From an uncultured Lachnospiraceae bacterium (GTDB lineage Bacteria; Bacillota; Clostridia; Lachnospirales; Lachnospiraceae), in the NCBI GenBank assembly GCA_937950565.1, contig CALFCS010000008.1, positions 1-12,244 on the forward strand: a DNA stretch of 12,244 nt, written 5' to 3'. Numbering within the stretch: position 1 is the stretch's first letter; each line of letters begins with the position of its first letter. A program made the position numbers and the translations under genes. Below are positions 6,310-12,244 of the stretch, in pieces. The notes under the pieces were generated by a model. The model had not been told where the DNA came from, made no database searches, and saw only the letters and a program-made list of their open reading frames with translations.

Positions 6310-7083
6310 TTGCTGCAGATGAAGCCAACAGAACATTTGACTGGAATTACAATACAGGGAGATTATAATGATTTTTGCGAGCTGGTAGAAAGTATATACA
6401 GGATAACGGGATTAACTGAAGAACAGACGGATCTTTATTATGGAGTTAAGAATCGATTGCTTGGAATGTGTTATGACATACGGCATGCGTTTATGGGAGA
6501 CCGGGATATTGTTTTGAAAGATAATGGTATGCGTGATGATATTATGAAATGGCATGACATGATTACACCTACTCAGAATGTTTATTACTGTGTGAATGTT
6601 TTATTCCCGGAGGCGGTTTTTGTGGCGGCATCGGTTCCTCAGATGTATATATTCTCGCATACATATTATGGAACGCATGGCAAACGGACAGATATGGATT
6701 ATGATTTGCCGCCAATTCCATATTCGGATTATATTAGAGATAAAGCAAATTTAGATGTTTTGTGTGCAGGAGTATGGCAGGCGCTTGGAGAAGTAATTGG
6801 TGATGAAGAATTAGAAAAAATTTTACGGTTGATGCAAAGAACCGATGAAAGTTTCATGTACTATGCTACACATTATATTGATAAATGTAATATTGAGTTA
6901 TTAAAAACAGAGGTGGAAAAAAGAAAGGATAAGCTTCGGAACATTGCTAAGCGTATTATAAAGAAACCTCAAGCTTATATGAATATGGAAAGTGATTTGA
7001 GATATTGGGCGAAAGAATATAAAACAACAATATATGAGCTGGATGATCCGAGGATAGAGTATCCGGACAATTTTGAATGGTAA
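6310..7083 (+). CDS. DUF6904-like protein of unknown function
   Basis: The protein has 257 residues. A TTG start is used because GGAGG (6296-6300) is 9 nt upstream; ATG 6319 (residue 4) would be 18 nt away. The N-terminal part, HLTGITIQGDYNDF (9-22) then GVKNRLLGMCYDIRHAFMGD (45-64), matches what I recall of the DUF6904 family in Firmicutes. The conserved YDIRHA-GDR segment could be a catalytic or ligand site, but no function is established. The C-terminal half is helical, with a Lys-rich stretch around 200-220. No membrane segment or signal peptide is seen. It follows the recombinase-like gene in the same transcription unit; no clear terminator is visible after it. Confidence 0.7.
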   Translation: MLQMKPTEHLTGITIQGDYNDFCELVESIYRITGLTEEQTDLYYGVKNRLLGMCYDIRHAFMGDRDIVLKDNGMRDDIMKWHDMITPTQNVYYCVNVLFPEAVFVAASVPQMYIFSHTYYGTHGKRTDMDYDLPPIPYSDYIRDKANLDVLCAGVWQALGEVIGDEELEKILRLMQRTDESFMYYATHYIDKCNIELLKTEVEKRKDKLRNIAKRIIKKPQAYMNMESDLRYWAKEYKTTIYELDDPRIEYPDNFEW

Positions 7084-7133
7084 TCTTATTAGTCTTAAAA
7101 TGTGCGATTGGGACTTTTTTAAAAATTATATAG

Positions 7134-7139
7134 TATACT
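7134..7139 (+). promoter_or_regulatory. Possible -10 element for nucleotidyltransferase gene
   Basis: TATACT sits in the perfect palindrome TAGTATACTA (7131-7140), 29 nt before the gene's start. The only TTG-type -35 (TTGGGA, 7108-7113) is 20 bp away, too far for a good promoter, so the call is weak. Confidence 0.3.
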
Positions 7140-7168
7140 AAAGTGTGATAAAAGGAGTATAAATTAAA

Positions 7169-8110
7169 ATGAAAACAACATTAGTAATTATGGCGGCCGG
7201 TATCGGCAGCAGATATGGCGGAGGAATCAAGCAGTTGGAACCGGTAGGGATGCATGGGGAAATCATTATGGATTATTCCATTCATGACGCTATGGCGGCT
7301 GGTTTTAATAAAATAATTTTTGTTATTCGCAAAGACATAGAAGCAGATTTCCGGGAACAGATCGGAAATCGTATAGAAAAAATATGTCAGGAGCGTGGCG
7401 TGGAGATTGCCTATGCTTTCCAGCAGATGGGGGATATTCCGGATGGATTTACAGTTCCTGAGGGAAGAAAAAAACCTTGGGGAACCGGACAGGCTGTTCT
7501 GGCTGCAAAAGAATATTTGCATGAGCCATTCATTGTTATCAATGCGGATGATTATTACGGGAAAACCGCCTTTGAACAGTTACATGACTGGCTGGGGCAG
7601 GAACACGCCGATAATGCGATAGCTATGGCAGGATTTATTTTAAAAAATACGTTGTCCGAAAATGGTGGAGTGACGAGAGGAATTTGTAAAGTCGATAAAG
7701 GGCATACCCATGTTGTTGACGTTGTAGAGACAAGTAACATTATTAAAACTTTAGATGGTGCAGAGTGCAATGGAGTTAAGCTGGACTGCAATTCTTATGT
7801 TTCCATGAATATGTGGGGATTTCCGGCTAAAGAAGGATGCGCTCCGGCATTTCTTGAAACATTGGAAAGCGAATTCATCTCATTTTTTAAGAATGAAGTT
7901 CCGGCAAATCCGATGACGGCAGAATATTTGCTGCCGACATTGATTGGCGCGCTTCTTAGAGAAGGAACCCATACGGTAAAAGTTCTTGAGACGAAAGATA
8001 AGTGGTTTGGCGTTACGTATCAGGAAGACAAGCCGGCTGTGGTAGAAGGAATCCGTCAATTGATTGACGCCGGAGTTTATCATGAGGAGTTGTATTCTGC
8101 GGAGGGATAA
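7169..8110 (+). CDS. Sugar-phosphate nucleotidyltransferase family protein
   Basis: The protein has 313 residues; ATG follows AAAGGAG with 11-nt spacing. It shows the nucleotidyltransferase (GT-A-like) signature: strand TLVIMAAGIGSRYGGGIKQL with GxGSR at 11-15 and K21 for NTP binding. PWGTGQAVLAAK (103-114) binds the nucleotide region, FIVINADDYYG (121-131) carries the metal-binding aspartate(s), and LSENGGVTRGICKV (162-175) matches the RmlA/GlmU-like class. Such enzymes join a sugar 1-phosphate to NTP, giving NDP-sugar for surface polymers; the sugar here is not determined. It is cytosolic. Its stop is followed after 3 nt by the VanZ-like gene, whose SD lies within its last codons, so the two are translationally coupled. 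Confidence 0.85.
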   Translation: MKTTLVIMAAGIGSRYGGGIKQLEPVGMHGEIIMDYSIHDAMAAGFNKIIFVIRKDIEADFREQIGNRIEKICQERGVEIAYAFQQMGDIPDGFTVPEGRKKPWGTGQAVLAAKEYLHEPFIVINADDYYGKTAFEQLHDWLGQEHADNAIAMAGFILKNTLSENGGVTRGICKVDKGHTHVVDVVETSNIIKTLDGAECNGVKLDCNSYVSMNMWGFPAKEGCAPAFLETLESEFISFFKNEVPANPMTAEYLLPTLIGALLREGTHTVKVLETKDKWFGVTYQEDKPAVVEGIRQLIDAGVYHEELYSAEG

Positions 8111-8113
8111 ATA

Positions 8114-8641
8114 TTGTATCAGTTATATGCAGCGCCTCTTTCTCGGATTATCATTTTTATGGTTATCGGTAATGTGGCTTGGATTGTGGCAGCAGTGTGC
8201 ATGAAAAAGAAAAAGAAGTTATGGCGCACCATAAATAGTGTGTTTCTTGTAATTGCGATTGGCGGAATCATCTATGAAACGATGTGGAATAGAACCGGTG
8301 GCACTCGGAGCATAGAATGGATTCCGTTTATTACATTTGCGAAGGCAAAAATCCAGCCGGAGTATTATCGAACAATGTTAATGAATGTTTTTCTGTTCTT
8401 TCCCTTTGGCTTGACTTTTCCTTTTGTGATAAGTGACCGTGTAAGGTATGCTTTCTTAAAATCTACGCTTACTGCCTGTGCACTATCAATCATAATAGAA
8501 ACATTGCAATTTGCTTTATGTGTGGGCTATAGCGAAATGGATGATATTATTATGAACACGATAGGCGCTGCAATAGGTGGTGTGGCTTATTTGGTATCAT
8601 CTTTGATTAATGGGAAGTTTGAATCACATATTTCGCTGTAA
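8114..8641 (+). CDS. VanZ family membrane protein
   Basis: The protein has 175 residues. TTG start: GGAGG (8101-8105) lies 8 nt upstream, inside the end of the preceding gene. Hydrophobic helices lie at about 9-29, 40-56, 87-106, 113-135 and 145-166. The signature NVFLFFPFG (91-99), ETLQF (129-133) and the motif MDDIIMNTIGAAIGG (142-156) identify VanZ. In enterococci VanZ gives low-level teicoplanin resistance, but chromosomal VanZ-like proteins such as this are common in Lachnospiraceae and their role is unknown. It is integral to the cytoplasmic membrane. Coupling to a sugar nucleotidyltransferase gene suggests a cell-envelope link. Confidence 0.85.
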   Translation: MYQLYAAPLSRIIIFMVIGNVAWIVAAVCMKKKKKLWRTINSVFLVIAIGGIIYETMWNRTGGTRSIEWIPFITFAKAKIQPEYYRTMLMNVFLFFPFGLTFPFVISDRVRYAFLKSTLTACALSIIIETLQFALCVGYSEMDDIIMNTIGAAIGGVAYLVSSLINGKFESHISL

Positions 8642-8668
8642 AAAGTGTAATTAGACTACGTATTTTCG

Positions 8669-8698
8669 TTGTATATTTTGTAAAGACTGTGATATACT
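8669..8698 (+). promoter_or_regulatory. Promoter for AAA ATPase gene, extended -10
   Basis: TTGTAT (8669-8674), 18 bp, TATACT (8693-8698), with TGA directly before the -10 forming an extended -10. This gives the ATPase gene its own transcription start about 30 nt before its ATG. Confidence 0.55.
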
Positions 8699-8729
8699 AT
8701 ACTTATGATGTTAGATGGAGGTGTGTCAT

Positions 8730-10034
8730 ATGTACCGGATCGCAATAGAAAAGCTTTATAAATGGAAAGAAAGCAAGCATCGCAAGCCCCTGGTTATTGA
8801 GGGTGCAAGACAGGTTGGAAAGACTTGGCTGATGAAGGAATTTGGTAGTAAAGCATATAATGATACTGTATATATCAATTTTGATTCCAATTCCAGAATG
8901 GCAGAGTTGTTTGCTTCGGATTTGAATGTTGACCGCCTGATTATGGGAATTGAACTGTATGCCGGTAAAAAAATTAGACCAGATAATACACTGCTGATAT
9001 TTGATGAGGTACAGGAGGTGCCAAAAGCACTTTCATCGCTTAAATATTTTTATGAAAATGTGCCGCAGTACCATATTGTCTGTGCGGGTTCGCTGCTGGG
9101 TATTGCATTGCATGAGGGTACATCGTTTCCTGTGGGAAAGGTGGATTTCCTGAGTCTTTATCCGTTGTCTTTCAAAGAGTTTTTAATGGCGACAGCCGGT
9201 GAACGATTTGCTGAACTCCTTGCTGAGCAAGATTATGAAATGATTACCGCTTTTAAGCAGACCTATATTGATGCACTCAAACAGTATTACTTTGTAGGAG
9301 GGATGCCGGAAGCAGTGCAGAGCTTTGCTGATGAAAAGGATTTTAACGAGGTTCGGGCGATCCAAAAACGCATATTGGCGGCTTATGAACAGGATTTTTC
9401 CAAGCATGCCCCTATTGAAATTGTCCCCAAAATCCGTATGATATGGAACAGTATCCCTTCTCAGCTTGCTAAGGAAAATAAAAAGTTTATTTACGGTCTT
9501 GTCCGTGAGGGCGGACGGGCAAAGGAATACGAAACTGCAATTATGTGGCTTTGCGACTGCGGGCTTGTTCATAAGGTCAGCCGTGTGAACGCGGCAGGAA
9601 TTCCGCTTAAAGCCTATGAGGATTTGAAAGCTTTTAAGCTTTTTATCGTTGATGTGGGACTTCTTGGGTGTATGACAGGCCTGCGCCAGCGTACATTGCT
9701 TGACGGCAACGATTTGTTTGCTGAATTTAAAGGCGCTTTAACCGAGCAGTATGTATGTCAGCAGCTCAAAACTATTGATGACTTGGGTATTTACTATTAT
9801 ACTAATGACCGTGGCTCCTGTGAAGTGGATTTTATTGTTGATACGGGCGAGTGCATTGTGCCTGTGGAGGTTAAGGCAGAGGTCAATCTGAAAGCAAAAA
9901 GTCTGAAAACCTATCGCGAAAAATTTAATCCTGAAATTTCCATCCGCATCTCAATGGCAGATTACAAAGCAGAGGAGTGGCTGGTTAATCTGCCATTATA
10001 TGCGGTGGAAGAAATCATTTATACAAAGTATTGA
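8730..10034 (+). CDS. AAA_14/DUF4143 family ATP-binding protein
   Basis: The protein has 434 residues from ATG 8730, chosen because GGAGG (8717-8721) sits 8 nt upstream; the ATG at 8715 overlaps that SD and is unlikely. Residues 1-150 are the AAA-like ATPase: Walker A EGARQVGKTW (24-33), Walker B NTLLIFDEVQE (86-96) and a sensor-like CAGSLLG (118-124). The C-terminal DUF4143 part carries a restriction-like pattern, CEVDFIVDTG followed by IVPVEVKAE, typical of the family. These proteins are common in bacteria, often in variable regions, and are only predicted to bind ATP and perhaps DNA. Gene tail overlaps the convergent tmk gene by 16 bp. The gene is more GC-rich than the left region. Confidence 0.9.
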   Translation: MYRIAIEKLYKWKESKHRKPLVIEGARQVGKTWLMKEFGSKAYNDTVYINFDSNSRMAELFASDLNVDRLIMGIELYAGKKIRPDNTLLIFDEVQEVPKALSSLKYFYENVPQYHIVCAGSLLGIALHEGTSFPVGKVDFLSLYPLSFKEFLMATAGERFAELLAEQDYEMITAFKQTYIDALKQYYFVGGMPEAVQSFADEKDFNEVRAIQKRILAAYEQDFSKHAPIEIVPKIRMIWNSIPSQLAKENKKFIYGLVREGGRAKEYETAIMWLCDCGLVHKVSRVNAAGIPLKAYEDLKAFKLFIVDVGLLGCMTGLRQRTLLDGNDLFAEFKGALTEQYVCQQLKTIDDLGIYYYTNDRGSCEVDFIVDTGECIVPVEVKAEVNLKAKSLKTYREKFNPEISIRISMADYKAEEWLVNLPLYAVEEIIYTKY

Positions 10035-10672
10035 CTTACCTGACTCCAGATATCTGCTGCAATTTCATCTTGTGTTCTGTTTCCGTCAATGATAATATAA
10101 TTTTCTTCTTCTTTTAATTTGTCAAATGCTTCCAGGTATTTTTCCCTGACTTTTATCAGCCGCGATTTCTTTTCGAACAGTTCCTGGTGGAATCTGTTTT
10201 TTGTAATTCTTTCAATTGCCGTATCAGGATTTACATCAATAAAAATGGTAACGGTTGGCTGTAAAATCTCCTTGCTTTGTGCGTTTGCCTGAATGACCCA
10301 TTCCATTGGCATGTCAACGCTGTGATAGGCATAGGAAGAAAAATAATATCTGTCCGTAAGGACAGTAGTTCCTTCTTGTATTTTTGGTAAAATGCCGTCT
10401 ACTTCGTTTAATAAATGATCGAGTCTGTCTGCAACAAATAAACCGGCAATTACTCTATTATCCGTCTTTATCCGTCCGGTCATGATCTGATGAATCAACG
10501 AGCCTATCGGCGAGTCGGTCGGCTCCATGGTCGTATAGTAAGTAACCCCGATGTCTTTCAATTTATTTGCCAGCAATTGAATCTGTGTACTTTTTCCGCT
10601 TCCGTCAATTCCTTCAAATGCGATAAACCGTCCCTCTTTAGCCGGGGTGTTTTTTTGTCCTTTATTTTCCAT
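10019..10672 (-). CDS. tmk: Thymidylate kinase (dTMP kinase)
   Basis: The protein has 217 residues and phosphorylates dTMP to dTDP with ATP in the dTTP pathway; cytosolic. P-loop GIDGSGKST (21-29), FEGIDG strand, MEPTDSPIG (49-57, donor/substrate region) and LTDRYYFSSYAY (105-116, the DRY motif binding dTMP) are all present. Length matches the usual 200-230. The start is taken at 10672 because AAAGG lies 10 nt upstream and because the longer frame's ATG at 10705 lies within the TATAAT promoter -10. A promoter (TGGATA, 17 bp, TATAAT) is visible on this strand at 10704-10732. It is convergent with the AAA ATPase gene and divergent from the epimerase gene. Confidence 0.93.
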   Translation of the reverse strand: MENKGQKNTPAKEGRFIAFEGIDGSGKSTQIQLLANKLKDIGVTYYTTMEPTDSPIGSLIHQIMTGRIKTDNRVIAGLFVADRLDHLLNEVDGILPKIQEGTTVLTDRYYFSSYAYHSVDMPMEWVIQANAQSKEILQPTVTIFIDVNPDTAIERITKNRFHQELFEKKSRLIKVREKYLEAFDKLKEEENYIIIDGNRTQDEIAADIWSQVSQYFV

Positions 10673-10703
10673 ATTTCTAAAACCTTTCTTAATCATTTTC
10701 ACC

Positions 10704-10732
10704 ATTATACTAAATTTTTTACCAAATATCCA
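10704..10732 (-). promoter_or_regulatory. Promoter for tmk
   Basis: On the minus strand TGGATA (10732-10727) is followed after 17 bp by TATAAT (10709-10704). The -10 is perfect and the -35 matches 4 of 6. The expected start lies downstream of ATG 10705, supporting the shorter tmk frame. Confidence 0.6.
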
Positions 10733-10824
10733 GACTGGATGTTTTTTTACTGGATTTTTCTATATGTGCGTGATAACATTTATATTAGCTATTTCCAAAT
10801 ATGCAGCAGGGGAGTAACAATAGA

Positions 10825-11910
10825 ATGCAGACAATACAATTAACGAATAAAACAATCTTGATAACCGGAGCCGCAGGCTTTATCGGAAGCAACCTGATTC
10901 TGGAACTTTTGCGGACGCAGTCTTCGATAAATGTTATCGGTATTGATAATTTAAATGATTATTATGATGTGTCTCTGAAAGAGTGGCGCTTGACACAAAT
11001 TGAGAATACGATAAAAGGATACTCTGATTCTTCCTGGACATTCATCAAGGGTGATATCGCAGACCGTACAGTAATAGATAGGATTTTTGATATGTACCAT
11101 CCGAATATTGTAGTTAATCTGGCCGCACAGGCTGGTGTGCGTTATTCAATTAACCATCCGGACGCTTATATCAGTTCAAACATCATTGGTTTCTACAACA
11201 TACTGGAAGCCTGCCGTCATTCTTATGATGGCGGTAATTCGGGCGTGGAACATCTGGTGTATGCATCCTCAAGTTCTGTTTATGGTATGAGCAGGAAGGT
11301 GCCATACAGCCCGGATGATAAGGTGGACAATCCGGTATCTCTTTATGCTGCGACGAAGAAAAGCAATGAGTTGATGGCTCACGCTTATTCTAAGTTGTAC
11401 AATATTCCATCAACCGGACTTCGCTTCTTTACGGTGTATGGCCCTGCCGGCCGGCCGGATATGGCGTATTTTGGTTTTACAACAAAGCTTTTGAAAAATG
11501 AAACGATTCAGATATTTAACTATGGGAATTGCAAGAGAGATTTTACTTATATAGATGATATTGTGGAAGGTGTAAAACGGGTTATGATGGGTGCGCCGGA
11601 GCGGAAGGTGGGAGAGGACGGTCTTCCAGTTCCGCCATATGCGTTATATAATATTGGCAATCAGAGCCCGGAGAATCTTTTGGATTTTGTGGATATTTTG
11701 CAGCAGGAATTAATCCAGGCAGAGGTTTTGCCGGCAGATTATGACTTTGAGGCACACAAGGAGCTTGTTCCAATGCAGCCGGGCGATGTGCCTGTGACCT
11801 GTGCGGATACGAGTGCTTTGGAGCGGGATTATGGGTTTAAGCCAAGTACTGATTTGAGGACAGGTTTAAAAAAATTTGCAGAATGGTACAAAGAATTTTA
11901 CAAGGTCTGA
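10825..11910 (+). CDS. NAD-dependent epimerase, UDP-glucuronate 4-epimerase-like
   Basis: The protein has 361 residues from ATG 10825, which has AGGGGAG (10808-10814) with 10-nt spacing; ATG 10801 (8 residues more) has no SD. It is a short-chain dehydrogenase/reductase fold enzyme: NAD-binding TGAAGFIGS (14-22), GDIAD (76-80), NLAAQAGVRYS (98-108), catalytic YAATK (Y174, K178) and an upstream SSS (148-150). The stretch IDNLNDYYDVSLKEWRL (40-56) and AQAGVRYSINHPDAY (101-115) resemble bacterial UDP-glucuronate 4-epimerases (CapI type) that make UDP-galacturonate for capsule. Substrate is inferred from these motifs. It is divergent from tmk (152 nt between starts); a weak -10 (TATATT, 10781-10786) lies in the gap. 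Confidence 0.88.
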   Translation: MQTIQLTNKTILITGAAGFIGSNLILELLRTQSSINVIGIDNLNDYYDVSLKEWRLTQIENTIKGYSDSSWTFIKGDIADRTVIDRIFDMYHPNIVVNLAAQAGVRYSINHPDAYISSNIIGFYNILEACRHSYDGGNSGVEHLVYASSSSVYGMSRKVPYSPDDKVDNPVSLYAATKKSNELMAHAYSKLYNIPSTGLRFFTVYGPAGRPDMAYFGFTTKLLKNETIQIFNYGNCKRDFTYIDDIVEGVKRVMMGAPERKVGEDGLPVPPYALYNIGNQSPENLLDFVDILQQELIQAEVLPADYDFEAHKELVPMQPGDVPVTCADTSALERDYGFKPSTDLRTGLKKFAEWYKEFYKV

Positions 11911-11925
11911 GTCAGATGATATAAT
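11897..11925 (+). promoter_or_regulatory. Promoter for the NTP_transf_5-like gene
   Basis: TTTACA (11897-11902), 17 bp, TATAAT (11920-11925). The -35 overlaps the last codons of the epimerase gene. A second TATAAT overlaps at 11925-11930. The next gene can therefore be transcribed independently of the epimerase. Confidence 0.65.
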
Positions 11926-11991
11926 ATAATAGTTAGTGAAGAATTAGGCGGGGAAAACAGGTGTAAAGATAGAATTTGGAGAGTATAGAAG

Positions 11992-12244
11992 ATGACACCA
12001 GAAGAAAAAAGTTTGATTTCCTGCCTGGCCTGCTATATCAAAGGCCAGAGGGCGGAATTTCCAGAGAACCTGGATTGGAACAAGGTATTGTATCTGGCGC
12101 AGATACATAGTCTTCTTCCGGTTGTTCATATTATGACAAAAGGGATAGATACCGGCATACAGGATGGAATGAGGGAGAAGCTTGCTCGTACTTATAAAGT
12201 AACGATTATGGCTTCTGCAAGGAGAAGCGCCGAGATAGAGCAGG
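11992..12244 (+). CDS. Nucleotidyltransferase family protein (NTP_transf_5-like), 5' part only
   Basis: The first 84 residues are seen; the gene runs off the window. ATG 11992 follows GGAGAG (11978-11983) with 8-nt spacing. The start MTPEEKSLISCLACYIKGQ, then LDWNKVLYLAQIHSLLPVVH (28-47), is typical of the uncharacterised nucleotidyltransferases of Pfam NTP_transf_5, which open with helices before a later nucleotidyltransferase core. That core is not in the window. Such genes often accompany polysaccharide or sugar-nucleotide genes, consistent with the epimerase and the earlier nucleotidyltransferase. The function is an inference. Confidence 0.7.
   Translation, partial: MTPEEKSLISCLACYIKGQRAEFPENLDWNKVLYLAQIHSLLPVVHIMTKGIDTGIQDGMREKLARTYKVTIMASARRSAEIEQ

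Noticed and set aside
8715..8717. ATG as start of the AAA ATPase
   Set aside because: It lies within the GGAGG site that serves ATG 8730.
9183..9572. Minus-strand frame opposite the AAA ATPase
   Set aside because: The plus strand has clear Walker motifs and DUF4143 features; the opposite frame has no recognisable features.
10490..10843. Plus-strand 117-residue frame over tmk and its promoter
   Set aside because: It runs against the tmk gene with no SD and no family likeness.

Overview
The window looks like chromosomal DNA from a low-GC Gram-positive bacterium of the Clostridia, most likely Lachnospiraceae. The reasons are AT-rich coding DNA, strong Shine-Dalgarno sites (GGAGG/AGGAGG), TTG starts behind good SDs, sigma-A promoters close to TTGACA-17-TATAAT, and protein families (VanZ, AAA-14/DUF4143 ATPase, NTP_transf_5, a DUF6904-like protein) common in that group. 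This is judged from sequence character only; no search was run.

Left part (112-5266), accessory and probably anti-phage. Three co-directional AT-rich genes form a likely operon. The first encodes a 1102-residue protein with a Cys-rich N-terminus and a nucleoside 2-deoxyribosyltransferase/TIR-like Rossmann domain (AD-LVIVD...NPNVFYEFG), plus a second, degenerate copy of that core. The second encodes a protein with two N-terminal membrane helices and a macro-like domain resembling the membrane effector of type II Thoeris (ThsA, TM-macro; DUF6430). The third encodes a cytosolic protein with an unrecognised helical N-terminus, a G/N-rich linker and a C-terminal beta-rich domain resembling a carbohydrate-binding jelly roll. 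My reading is a Thoeris-like signalling system in which an NDT-like enzyme replaces the usual small TIR protein as producer (or sensor) of a nucleotide signal that opens or activates the membrane macro effector. A GC-rich pair of hairpins lies at the left edge (7-42).

Middle (5267-7083). A short unit follows: a promoter with extended -10, an overlapping LexA/SOS-like palindrome, a possible 47-residue ORF and a strong intrinsic terminator (5633-5674). A new promoter (5743-5771) then drives a stand-alone tyrosine-recombinase core-binding-like protein and a DUF6904-like protein.

Right part (7169-12244), more ordinary chromosome with cell-surface sugar metabolism: a sugar-nucleotide-type nucleotidyltransferase coupled to a VanZ-family membrane protein, an AAA ATPase/DUF4143 gene with its own promoter, thymidylate kinase (tmk, minus strand, overlapping the ATPase tail-to-tail by 16 bp), a UDP-glucuronate 4-epimerase-like NAD enzyme, and the start of an NTP_transf_5-like gene that runs off the window behind its own promoter. 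The nucleotidyltransferase, epimerase and NTP_transf_5 genes suggest surface polysaccharide synthesis.
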